Shown here in pieces: positions 26,466 to 33,968 of a stretch of DNA of 64,000 nucleotides. This DNA comes from Caulifigura coniformis (lineage in GTDB: Bacteria; Planctomycetota; Planctomycetia; Planctomycetales; Planctomycetaceae), in NCBI RefSeq assembly GCF_007745175.1, contig NZ_CP036271.1, forward strand, positions 3,050,314 to 3,114,313, given 5' to 3'. Position 1 is the stretch's first letter, and every line of letters starts with the position of its first letter. A program made the position numbers and the translations under genes. The notes under the pieces are model-generated. The model was given only the letters and a program-made list of their open reading frames with translations, was not told the DNA's origin and did no database searches.

Positions 26466-26833
26466 GCGGACCGCTCCCGCAGGTAGTCCTGCAACGAACC
26501 GGCCGCTTTGACCTGCTGGTCGAGTCCGAGAGTTTTCAAAATTCCGACCAGCGAGTTGACCAAGCAAACATAGGGACCGGGTTGAAAGTCCTCAGTCCCA
26601 TTGGCTGCGTTGATCTCCATCGTCTCGATACGGATGCTCAGGAAGACGCATCGGTCACAAAGTAGACGACGCTGGGGGGATTCCTCGGCACCGGTGGCTT
26701 CGATGAGCTCATTGCGGCGACGGCGGATCTCCTGCGACAGGACGGTTCGGGAGTCGAGGTCACTGAAGAACTTCGCCTCAAACCGAACCGGCAGCTTGTT
26801 GAGATCAGAATTCCTCTTCGTCTTGTGCGACAT
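26462..26833 (-). CDS. Possible terminase small subunit
   Basis: A 123-residue protein immediately upstream of, and overlapping by 4 bases, the terminase large subunit: the usual position of terS. The sequence (LSQEIRRRRNELIEATGAEE, LLCDRCVFLSIRIETMEINA) is mainly helical, without a clear helix-turn-helix. GGTGGAGAG precedes the ATG. It is the first gene of a seven-gene operon. The assignment is from position only. Confidence 0.5.
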   Translation of the reverse strand: MSHKTKRNSDLNKLPVRFEAKFFSDLDSRTVLSQEIRRRRNELIEATGAEESPQRRLLCDRCVFLSIRIETMEINAANGTEDFQPGPYVCLVNSLVGILKTLGLDQQVKAAGSLQDYLRERSA

Positions 26834-26879
26834 CTCTCCACCCCGTTGTCATCCCACGAGGTGGCCACAATAGGCCCCT

Positions 26880-27491
26880 TTATTTTTGATGGCTCGTGTA
26901 AATAGAGAGATCAATTTGTTCGCGCTTCAGGCAGTCGTAGACGGCCTGTCGAGACTTCTTGAGATGCTTAGCCGCACCGGACAGGGACATTCCTTTCTCC
27001 AACAGCGGGACGATGTCCTTGGCGAACAACGACGGACGCTTGCCGATCCGTGCACCACGCAGCCGGGCGTCGTACATGCCCCGTTTGGTGTTCTCCCGGA
27101 GGTTCTCCCGTTCCATCTGAGCCAGGGCAAAGAACACTGTTGCGATCAGCTGACCAACAGTCCCCGAGAAGTCGAGCTGCTGAGCGACGGCGACGACCCG
27201 GACATCCTTTTCGATCCAGTCGGTGAGGACATTGATCCCGTCCTTTAGGCTTCGCGAAATCCTGTCGAGCTTCCAGCAGACAATGCACTTCACACGGCCG
27301 GAGAAGACCTCCTTCTGTAGCTTTTCGAACTCCGGGCGCTTCGTGGTCGCCCCGGACATCCTGTCGGTGTACCACCTTGCTTCCCCCATGCCGTGGGCTT
27401 CGAGGTATTCGCGTAGCACCGTCTTCTGTGACTCGATTCCCTTCTCTTGGTCGAACGTGCTTACCCGGACGTAAACGGCGATCTTGGACAT
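26880..27491 (-). CDS. Small serine recombinase (resolvase/invertase)
   Basis: A 203-residue protein of standard resolvase length. The catalytic domain begins MSKIAVYVRVSTFDQEKGIE, with the nucleophile at Ser11; VCWKLDRISRSLKDGINVL and LIATVFFALAQMERENLREN are conserved. A short C-terminal helix-turn-helix (GMSLSGAAKHLKKSRQAVYDCL) binds DNA. AAAGGAAAG precedes the ATG. It may resolve multimers or invert a segment of the element. Confidence 0.9.
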   Translation of the reverse strand: MSKIAVYVRVSTFDQEKGIESQKTVLREYLEAHGMGEARWYTDRMSGATTKRPEFEKLQKEVFSGRVKCIVCWKLDRISRSLKDGINVLTDWIEKDVRVVAVAQQLDFSGTVGQLIATVFFALAQMERENLRENTKRGMYDARLRGARIGKRPSLFAKDIVPLLEKGMSLSGAAKHLKKSRQAVYDCLKREQIDLSIYTSHQK

Positions 27492-27581
27492 GCGTCTTTC
27501 CTTTGATGCAAGGTGCAGTCGGTAAATAGAGACGGCCCGAGGTGCATCCTCGGGCAGGTCACTGGTTCGCCGCGTGGTCGA

Positions 27582-27872
27582 CTACTTCTTGATGTAGAAG
27601 CCGTCGTCGGTCTTCACCACGTTGATGCCGCGTTCCTTCGACATCCGTCCCGGCACCTGACACTGCGTGGTCCGGGTAAGCGCCGTCACCTCCCTGTCCG
27701 GGAACCGTTTGGCGAGGCGTTCCACAATGCCCTCCTTGGTGATGGGCTTCTCCTTCGTAGCCTTCGAAAGGAACTCCTCGATGCTGGCGATCACCCCCGG
27801 CGTCTTCTTGGCGGGGGCATCTTGCTTGGCAGGGGCAGGGGTCTTCTTCGGTGCGGTCTTGGTGGTAGCCAT
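27582..27872 (-). CDS. Histone-H1-like basic protein with winged-helix-like C-terminus
   Basis: A 96-residue protein. Residues 1-27 are a lysine/alanine/proline-rich tail (MATTKTAPKKTPAPAKQDAP) like H1-type nucleoid proteins. Residues 28-96 (IASIEEFLSKATKEKPITKE ... RTTQCQVPGRMSKERGINVV) look like a small DNA-binding winged helix. A GCCCGAGG/CCTCGGGC hairpin at 27535-27555 follows its stop. It may compact element DNA or regulate transcription. Confidence 0.6.
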   Translation of the reverse strand: MATTKTAPKKTPAPAKQDAPAKKTPGVIASIEEFLSKATKEKPITKEGIVERLAKRFPDREVTALTRTTQCQVPGRMSKERGINVVKTDDGFYIKK

Positions 27873-28370
27873 CGGGTTTGGTCTCGGTGTGGTGGTTTGG
27901 TTCGATGCAACGGCGCATCGCTGCCCATTGTCCAAACGCCCGTTGGCCCTGGCTCCCCAAGGTCCCCTAACCCGTACACCGCTTCCGGACCCCACAGACC
28001 CCGGGAAACGTGGGGTTTACGGGGGTGGGTTGTGCGACCCCTAAACTGGACACCCCACAGCCCACCGTGTCCTGCGTTGGCGTTGGTCCGGGTACAGGAA
28101 CCCGCCCTGGGCTGTTTGGTCGCGCCCTACGCGAATCCCGGGGGTTAGAACCGCACGTAACCCGTGGTGGTGGGCCGGGCCAACGGGGGAGTAGAAGCAG
28201 GTGACACGGATGGCGTTTCCCTCGACCGGCTCAGGATCGGGCAGCCCACCCGTCCCCCTGCTAATCGTGCGGATGCGATTTGTAGCTGAAGTCGTTGGCA
28301 TGAGTCCTCGTCAGTCTTACGATGGTTGATCATCTAGATTGGCACCACGTTCGACTCGAGAGGGCTGCTC
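27873..28370. other. Non-coding spacer inside the element
   Basis: These 498 bases separate the minus-strand block from the plus-strand two-gene cassette. Repeated GGGGT/ACCCC-type words occur (around 28000-28050), but no reading frame has coding character. Promoters for both directions should lie here. No clear operator was identified. Confidence 0.35.
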
Positions 28371-28832
28371 ATGGGTACTGGGAAAATTGAGTTCTCCTTT
28401 GGTGGCTTCGATTTCAAAGGCGAGGGAGACGAACAATGGGTCTCCAAGCAACTGCTGCTTGTTCTCGACAAGGTCCCTGAATTACTGAAGCACGTACCTG
28501 CGGCCTCCAAACCGGGATTCAATGGAGGTGACAAAACGCCACAGGAGAATCCCGGAGTCGTGGGGACGCTTGCGAAGTTCCTGAACGACCACACAGCGAC
28601 CAAGAGTCAGAACAAGAAGTTCTTGGCCACTGCCGCTTGGTTGACGTTGAAAGGATCGAGTCGGTTGACAACTGCCGATGTGACGGGCGCGCTTAGGAAC
28701 CACCACCAGACTAAGATCAACAACCCTTCGGAAACGCTGAATCAGAATGCCAGCAAGGGGTATTGTCAGAAAGAATCGAAACAGTTCTTTGTCACTCCAG
28801 AGGGTTTTGAGTATCTCGGAATTGAGCGATGA
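28371..28832 (+). CDS. Hypothetical protein of two-gene cassette, winged-helix-like
   Basis: A 153-residue protein. The N-terminus (GKIEFSFGGFDFKGEGDEQW) looks like a beta-hairpin element; the C-terminus (LTTADVTGALRNHHQTKINN ... KQFFVTPEGFEYLGIER) resembles a winged helix. GAGAGGG precedes the ATG. Its stop overlaps the next start (ATGA, 28829-28832). Codons are more A/T-rich than in host genes, which fits acquired cargo. No family recognised. Confidence 0.55.
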   Translation: MGTGKIEFSFGGFDFKGEGDEQWVSKQLLLVLDKVPELLKHVPAASKPGFNGGDKTPQENPGVVGTLAKFLNDHTATKSQNKKFLATAAWLTLKGSSRLTTADVTGALRNHHQTKINNPSETLNQNASKGYCQKESKQFFVTPEGFEYLGIER

Positions 28833-29587
28833 GCGTCACTCCAGCGGACGCACTCAAGTCCATACCTGTAGGTCTCCGGAACTCATTGCTGCATGAATAC
28901 CAGCAGATCGTGGAACACTTTCAAGCTAGGAAGTGGCTGCCAACAGAACTGAGCGGCGGGCGTTTCTGCGAAGTCGTTTATACCATTCTAGATGGTCGAG
29001 CTAAGGGGACGTACCCCGCGAAGCCCTCCAAGCCAAACGGCTTTCCCGACGCGTGCAAACGACTCGAAAACAATGTTAACGAGCCAAGAAGCTTTCGCAT
29101 CCTCGTTCCGAGGGTTCTGGTGGCCCTCTACGAGATTCGGAACAATCGCGGCGTAGGACATGTGGGCGGCGACGTTGATCCTAATCACATGGATTCAGTT
29201 GTCGTCGTTGGCATGGTCGATTGGGTCATGGCCGAACTGATTCGAGTGTTTCACACGCTCACTACTGGCGAAGCACAACGTGTCGTTGATCAGATCGTCG
29301 AGCGGAAGATTCCTTTGGTCTGGAAAGGAAGCGGCGACGTTCGGCGTGTGCTGAATACGAAACTGAAGGCGGCAGATCAGGTTCTGGTACTCGTCTACTC
29401 GAATGGAAATCGGTCTACTCTGAAAGAGCTTTTGGTGTGGACCGAATACTCTAACCCTCACAACTTCCGCCAGATTCTCCGCAATCTGCATAGATCTAGG
29501 CATCTCGAACTCTCAGCGAGTGGGGACGTTGAATTGTTGCCACCGGGCATTCAGGCAGCTGAGGATTTGATCTTGGACAACAAATAA
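28829..29587 (+). CDS. HEPN-type protein of two-gene cassette, possible defence or toxin gene
   Basis: A 252-residue protein. EIRNNRGVGHVGGDVDPNHM contains R-N-x5-H, the RNase-type motif of HEPN domains, within a helical context (FCEVVYTILDG ... MVDWVMAELIRVFHTL) like that of abortive-infection C-terminal domains. The last 80 residues (LKAADQVLVLVYSNGNRSTL ... GDVELLPPGIQAAEDLIL) resemble a winged helix. It is coupled to the upstream gene by a 4-base overlap. HEPN proteins often cleave RNA in anti-phage or toxin-antitoxin systems; that role here is inferred. Confidence 0.55.
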   Translation: MSVTPADALKSIPVGLRNSLLHEYQQIVEHFQARKWLPTELSGGRFCEVVYTILDGRAKGTYPAKPSKPNGFPDACKRLENNVNEPRSFRILVPRVLVALYEIRNNRGVGHVGGDVDPNHMDSVVVVGMVDWVMAELIRVFHTLTTGEAQRVVDQIVERKIPLVWKGSGDVRRVLNTKLKAADQVLVLVYSNGNRSTLKELLVWTEYSNPHNFRQILRNLHRSRHLELSASGDVELLPPGIQAAEDLILDNK

Positions 29588-29639
29588 TGTGACCCGGGGT
29601 AGGCCAGCTTTCGCTCTCCGGGCCTGATGCCTACCGAAC

Positions 29640-29936
29640 TCAGTTCTTCCAAGCCATCCGTTCCTCGGCTGTTGGTGGTGACAAGATCAGATTGAGATGG
29701 TCTTCGAACGACATCTCATCAGCTTCATTGTCGCGTGCAGATGCTTCGTCCTGCTGCGCCTGCACGTGATCTATTGCGAGGATTTCGTTGGTACGCAATT
29801 CTGTGCATGTGCCGTAGTCGGCTTTCTTCCACAGTTGGGCTACTCGGCTCACGATGGGCTCTGGGTCCAACGACGCATTCTCGAATGCTGTCTTGAGGAG
29901 CGTTCTCAAGTACAACTGAAATGCGGGCATCCCAAC
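29640..29936 (-). pseudogene. 3' part of a gene split by the IS3-family insertion
   Basis: This is the C-terminal piece (VGMPAFQLYLRTLLKTAFEN ... SPPTAEERMAWKN) of a hypothetical gene whose 5' part lies on the other side of the insertion sequence (31228-31480, same strand). Removing the IS and one copy of the 4-base target repeat joins AAS to VGMPAF in frame. An ATG at 29930 could still allow a shortened product. Confidence 0.75.
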
Positions 29937-30017
29937 TGACCTGCCCCCCTTCAACGAGTCCACAGTTCGGGTAGATTCTGCCTCGAACGTGGACCTTCAC
30001 CGGGAGGAGGCAAGGTC

Positions 30018-30296
30018 ATGGCGAGGAAACGATTTGGCGCTGAGCAGATCATCCCCAAGCTTCGAGAAGCCGAGGTCGAGATCGCTCAGGGAGCGACGGT
30101 CGCCGTCGCCGCCAAGAAGATTGGCGTCACCGAGCAGACGTACTACCGCTGGAAGAAGGAGTACGGTGGACTGAAGATGGATCAGGCCAAGCGGCTCAAG
30201 GAGCTCGAGAAGGAAAACGCCCGGCTCAAGCGGCTCCTGGCCGATGCGGAGCTCGACAAGGCCATCCTGCGGGAGGCCGCCTCGGGAAACTTCTGA
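30018..30296 (+). CDS. IS3-family transposase OrfA
   Basis: A 92-residue DNA-binding protein. The helix-turn-helix (RFGAEQIIPKLREAEVEIAQ ... AAKKIGVTEQTYYRWKKEYG) is followed by a leucine-zipper region (AKRLKELEKENARLKRLLAD) for oligomerisation. GGAGG precedes the ATG. The full transposase is normally made by a -1 frameshift into orfB. Confidence 0.9.
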   Translation: MARKRFGAEQIIPKLREAEVEIAQGATVAVAAKKIGVTEQTYYRWKKEYGGLKMDQAKRLKELEKENARLKRLLADAELDKAILREAASGNF

Positions 30297-30319
30297 GCCC
30301 GGCGAAGCGGCGCCAGGCC

Positions 30320-31198
30320 GTGGCGTACGTCCGCAATTCGCTGGGCATCGAACACGTCTCAGAGCGTCGAGCCTGTCGTGTGCTGGGGCAGATGAGATCC
30401 ACCCAACGCCGCCAGGCCCACGTTCCGAATGAGGAACCTCGCCTGATCCGGGACATGGTCGCTCTGGCGACGCAGTACGGCCGGTACGGCTATCGCCGGG
30501 TCACGGCCCTGCTGCGGCGGGATGGCTGGAAGGTCAATCACAAGCGGGTGGAACGCCTGTGGCGACAGGAAGGCCTGAAGGTTCCCAAACGTCAGCCGAA
30601 ACGGAAGCGGCTGTGCTTCAACGACGGATCCTGCGTCCGGCTGCGGCCAGCGCACCGGGATCACGTCTGGAGCTATGACTTCGTGCAGACCCGGACGCAC
30701 GATGGTCGGCCGGTCCGGATGCTGACCGTCATCGACGAGTTCACGAGGGAGTGCCTGGCGATCGACGTGGCCAGAAAGCTGACCAGCGAAGACGTCCTGG
30801 AGCGACTCAGCGGCCTGTTCGTCTGCCGAGGCGTTCCGCAGCACATTCGTTCCGACAACGGTCCTGAGTTCACAGCCACTGCCGTTCAGGACTGGCTGAG
30901 GAGGGTTCGCGTGAAGACGTTGTTCATCGAGCCCGGCAGTCCGTGGGAGAACGGCTATGTGGAGTCGTTCAACGGGAAGCTGCGTGACGAGCTGCTCGAT
31001 CGGGAAGTGTTCGAGACCCTGCTGGAGGCGAAGGTGCTGATCGAGCGGTGGCGTGTGGAATACAACACCATCAGGCCGCATAGCTCACTGGGGTATCGTC
31101 CCCCGGCCCCGGAGGTGCGCCCGCTGCAGAGGCCTGCTTCCGCTGCGCTCCAGCAGGCCTCTGCAGCGGATCCTTTGACAAGCGGGTCTTTAAGTTAG
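30320..31198 (+). CDS. IS3-family transposase OrfB (DDE integrase)
   Basis: About 292 residues from a GTG at 30320; the frame is open further upstream into orfA (LSPAKRRQAV), so the natural product is probably an OrfAB fusion by frameshift. The catalytic triad is visible: D in VWSYDFVQTRTHDGRP, D in IRSDNGPEFTA, and E in ENGYVESFNGKLRDELL. LGIEHVSERRACRVLGQMRS is typical of the IS407/IS51-like groups. The frame appears intact, so the IS may be active. Confidence 0.9.
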   Translation: MAYVRNSLGIEHVSERRACRVLGQMRSTQRRQAHVPNEEPRLIRDMVALATQYGRYGYRRVTALLRRDGWKVNHKRVERLWRQEGLKVPKRQPKRKRLCFNDGSCVRLRPAHRDHVWSYDFVQTRTHDGRPVRMLTVIDEFTRECLAIDVARKLTSEDVLERLSGLFVCRGVPQHIRSDNGPEFTATAVQDWLRRVRVKTLFIEPGSPWENGYVESFNGKLRDELLDREVFETLLEAKVLIERWRVEYNTIRPHSSLGYRPPAPEVRPLQRPASAALQQASAADPLTSGSLS

Positions 31199-31227
31199 AG
31201 GTTGGTAGCGTCCGTGGGGGCAGGTCA

Positions 31228-31480
31228 CGACTGACGCGGCCAGCACACTTCCCGGTAAGTTGCAGATCGCATCACCTGCTCGATGCGTCCCGTTCACCCA
31301 TGACGCAAGAAACGTCTCCGCATCCTTGCGTGCAGTGAGCGTGATCGCACAGTAAAGCATGTCCTTTGGTCCTGAGATTGAGGCGACGTCCCAGAACCCT
31401 GCATCACGCGGGATGAATGACTTCAGAGAAGCCTGCTCAGACAGCTCTTTCGCGAACTCTTCGACAAACACGTTCGACAT
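31228..31480 (-). pseudogene. 5' part of the gene split by the IS3-family insertion
   Basis: It begins MSNVFVEEFAKELSEQASLK and continues to CNLPGSVLAASV, where the IS starts; read-through adds a few IS-derived residues before a stop at 31190. With the part at 29640-29936 the original protein was about 180 residues. No family recognised. Confidence 0.7.
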
Positions 31481-31581
31481 CGCACTCTCCTAGTGAAACT
31501 GTGATGCGGACCGACCCGAAATGAGTCGTTTGCGCGGGGCGACTTGTAACGATGGCTCTGCAACCTGCGAAGCTTTGCGAG

Positions 31582-31884
31582 GGGAGATTCTTGCAAGAAT
31601 CTCCCAAGATCATTGCCCTTGTCCTTGCACGGAGTTTCCTGGGGTTCCTTGACCCCTCATGGAACTTTTGAGCTCAGGACAAGGCCATTCTCGGCGAAGT
31701 GAGAGAATGCCGTTTTGACAGACGCCGGCGTCTGAAGGAAATTGGGAGACCGCATCGACCCTCCGGGAAAAGAATTTTCCCGTGGTGGACCTCGAAACAG
31801 GGTCAGAGGTGGCCGACCGGGCGAAGAGAGAGTGCGGTCAGGAGAGGTGGAGAAGACGACCCGTAGAAGGGGACAGGACTGTCC
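31582..31884. other. Cluster of palindromes in a non-coding region of the element
   Basis: Within the 514 bases without a gene (31481-31994) six dyads are packed. They are: a perfect 24-bp palindrome at 31582-31605 (half-site GGGAGATTCTTG); a 9-bp stem CCTTGTCCT/AGGACAAGG at 31617-31684 enclosing GGGGT/ACCCC; CATTCTC/GAGAATG at 31686-31709; the perfect palindrome CAGACGCCGGCGTCTG at 31719-31734; CGGGAAAA-GAA-TTTTCCCG at 31764-31782; and GGACAG-GA-CTGTCC at 31871-31884. Candidates are a recombination site, a replication or transfer origin, or a packaging site. No gene is visible on either strand. Confidence 0.6.
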
Positions 31885-31976
31885 TAGGGTTTCGGCCCCC
31901 ACGAACAGGGGCACAACAACCCTTGGCGTCCAGTGTTTCACCTCACCAATGGGCAATCGGCGGACGAGCCTCCGGC

Positions 31977-32015
31977 AAAAAATGGTACACCCCTTCAATG
32001 GGTGAATTCGTACCA
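31977..32015 (-). terminator. Terminator of the 239-residue recombinase gene
   Basis: On the minus strand GGTAC and a CACCC/GGGTG stem around ATTGAAG are followed by TACCATTTTTTG. The recombinase stop codon (31995-31997) lies inside the hairpin. Confidence 0.6.
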
Positions 32016-32714
32016 CTCTTCGAGTGTCAAATCCTGCCACCTCTGAACGGTGCTAACCGGGACCCTGAGAATGGCGGCTTTTCGACGCAGTGGGATCTGG
32101 AGAATGCACATCCAGCGAAGCTGGTCGTAGACGAGTCGGCCCTTGTGGCGATCACGTAGGGCACCGGCTTTTCGCTTCTTGGGCCGACCAGTGTTCGGAT
32201 TCCACTTCGTCTGTTCTTTGGCGATTTCCGCAGGAGTGGCGTCAGGGTGCATGCACGTCGCGAGGCGAACCGAACCGGCTTCTCTCAACAGCTGCTGGAA
32301 GTCCGCGACGGCAGGGAGGAAGTTTTCATCCCGGTCACTGTTGTAGTCCGCGTGGCGAACGAATCGGTCCATTGACGCGGCGACGACAACGGCACCATGT
32401 TCCCGAGCAAATGTGATCGCATTGGCAAGCTGAGGGCGTTCGTTCTTCCACCCGGACCCTACCTCAGTAAACTCGGCGATGTTTTCGACGTTCAGACCCC
32501 GCAGCCTGTTGCGGAGGTACTGCAGGCGATGTTCGAGGTTGTCTCCGCGGGCTTGATTCCGACCGGAGACGCGCACGTAGAGGACAATCCGCAGGACTGC
32601 GGTGAGCGATAGCAGGGCGGGAAGATGATGGAGGAAGTCGCTCGGTTTACCCGGCGTCTGATATTCCTGACTCCTCCGTGGAGGAGTTCCATAGTCCGCT
32701 TCGAGAACGTCCAT
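31995..32714 (-). CDS. Atypical small serine recombinase
   Basis: A 239-residue protein. LRIVLYVRVSGRNQARGDNL carries the serine nucleophile at about residue 52, and VVVAASMDRFVRHADYNS the D-R motif. About 40 residues precede the catalytic domain, which is unusual. The C-terminus (LQIPLRRKAAILRVPVSTVQ) ends in a helix-turn-helix. The start at the ATG 32714 is a choice; a TTG at 32723 is in frame. An inverted-motif site lies directly upstream (32726-32784) and a palindrome cluster downstream. Confidence 0.75.
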   Translation of the reverse strand: MDVLEADYGTPPRRSQEYQTPGKPSDFLHHLPALLSLTAVLRIVLYVRVSGRNQARGDNLEHRLQYLRNRLRGLNVENIAEFTEVGSGWKNERPQLANAITFAREHGAVVVAASMDRFVRHADYNSDRDENFLPAVADFQQLLREAGSVRLATCMHPDATPAEIAKEQTKWNPNTGRPKKRKAGALRDRHKGRLVYDQLRWMCILQIPLRRKAAILRVPVSTVQRWQDLTLEEWYEFTH

Positions 32715-32725
32715 GATGTCCAATC

Positions 32726-32784
32726 TTCGGGAGACCCCCTCCCGAACACTATGGCGATTGGACGGACCACAGTATTCGGGAGGG
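32726..32784. promoter_or_regulatory. Three inverted copies of TTCGGGAG: recombinase site or operator
   Basis: Two 18-base arms (32737-32754 and 32767-32784), matching at 16 of 18 positions as an inverted repeat, are 12 bases apart. A third TTCGGGAG lies at 32726-32733. The site starts 12 bases before the recombinase ATG. This resembles the multi-subsite res/operator regions next to resolvase genes. Confidence 0.6.
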
Positions 32785-32906
32785 ATCGTGTCGGGCGGTA
32801 GCTACTCCGCCTTACCCGTACGCTAAATGTCGTGATTACCTTGGGGATGATCCCGCGATCATCTCCGGCAGTCGATGACAAACATCCCATCTGCAATGGA
32901 CGATGG

Positions 32907-33944
32907 CTACCCCGTAGCCATGATCCTCAACAGGGTCTGGACGTAGAGGGCATCATTCTTGTCCCCGATCTCCTGCGCGACCTTACGGCACCTCTCCCGC
33001 AGTGACCGACCCCGTATCGTCAGTTGGTGGGCGAGGAACAGCGTCGTCCTCGCGATATCTCGCGGGTCACTGGGGTTGGCACACCATTCCTGCGGGGCCC
33101 ATTGGACAGCGGGACTGCACACAACAGGCACGCCTCTCCCGGCCGCTTCCCATGCGTTGAAGCAGAACGTCTCCGTGAAGCTGGCGTGCAGCAGGATGTC
33201 GACGCGGGTCTCCAGCGTGCGGATGTAATCCTTCCACGGTTGGATACCGATCGGTTCCGCGTCGAGGTCCATGCTTGCCGCGAGGTCCAGCAACGTCTTG
33301 ACCTGGGCTGGTGTCCCTCCCACTCCAAGCAGCAACCGGAACGGACGGACCCGGTTGGCGATGGCGAGGGCCGAAATCTGATCGGGGATATTCTTGATGG
33401 CATCCCTGCGGCAGATGATCGCCGCAGACATCACCTCCGGTATGGGGCGGACAGGGGGCGCCGGTCTGAGGTGCATGCATGTGTTCGGGAGACACACGAT
33501 CCGGGGATGACCGTGAGCGGCCGGAAAGTTCCGCGGGTCCGGTGAAGCCAACCAGCAGTTGGACAAGTCCTTGGAGAGCTGGACAAAGTCGAGGTGCTTC
33601 TGCAGCAGTCCCTCCGCGAGGATGCAGTGAGACAGGGCGCTGTGATTGACGGCGACAAAGTGCGTCTGCGGATATCGCTGGGCAAGGTCCCGAACGACTT
33701 CGGGTTTGAGGCACAGCATCCCAATCAAAAGGATGCGGGGTTGGAACTTCTCCAGATACGCGGCGGGGTCTTCGGGAACTTGCCGGACCTGCATCGTCAC
33801 TCCCGCCTTGGCGAGCCGGAGGATCGGCACCTTTGACTTCTGCGGCTGATCGTGGTGCTGACCACGCATCAGCAATAGGACATCACATTGGGATGGTGAC
33901 TTGGTGGAGGGGGACTCCGCGGATACCGTTTCAAGCAGTTGCAT
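32907..33944 (-). CDS. GT-B type glycosyltransferase (cargo gene)
   Basis: A 345-residue protein. The C-terminal half has the GT4-like block DILLHASFTETFCFNAWEAA followed by GRGVPVVCSPAVQWAP, with the E-x7-E type nucleotide-sugar site, and LLLGVGGTPAQVKTLLDLAA at the start of that domain. The N-terminal half (PILRLAKAGVTMQVRQVPED ... ILLIGMLCLKPEVVRDLAQR) is Rossmann-like. AAGGAGTG precedes the ATG. It is the last gene of the element and its start is only 24 bases from the divergent chimeric nfo start. It may modify a surface sugar. Confidence 0.75.
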   Translation of the reverse strand: MQLLETVSAESPSTKSPSQCDVLLLMRGQHHDQPQKSKVPILRLAKAGVTMQVRQVPEDPAAYLEKFQPRILLIGMLCLKPEVVRDLAQRYPQTHFVAVNHSALSHCILAEGLLQKHLDFVQLSKDLSNCWLASPDPRNFPAAHGHPRIVCLPNTCMHLRPAPPVRPIPEVMSAAIICRRDAIKNIPDQISALAIANRVRPFRLLLGVGGTPAQVKTLLDLAASMDLDAEPIGIQPWKDYIRTLETRVDILLHASFTETFCFNAWEAAGRGVPVVCSPAVQWAPQEWCANPSDPRDIARTTLFLAHQLTIRGRSLRERCRKVAQEIGDKNDALYVQTLLRIMATG

Positions 33945-33968
33945 GCTTTCACTCCTTCAGGTTGGTTG

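Larger units (their letters stand above)
29937..31227 (+). mobile_element. IS3-family insertion sequence (IS407-like)
   Basis: 1291 bp, bounded by the inverted repeats TGACCTGCCCCC (29937-29948) and its complement (31216-31227), with the TG...CA tips of the IS3 family. The flanking 4-base words are CAAC and CGAC (one mismatch), suggesting a decayed 4-bp target duplication as made by IS407-group elements. It holds overlapping orfA and orfB. It splits a minus-strand gene. Confidence 0.85.

Noticed and set aside
31657-32159. Overlapping frames on both strands in the palindrome region
   Set aside because: They run through the palindromes and the recombinase terminator, lack family motifs and good start sites.
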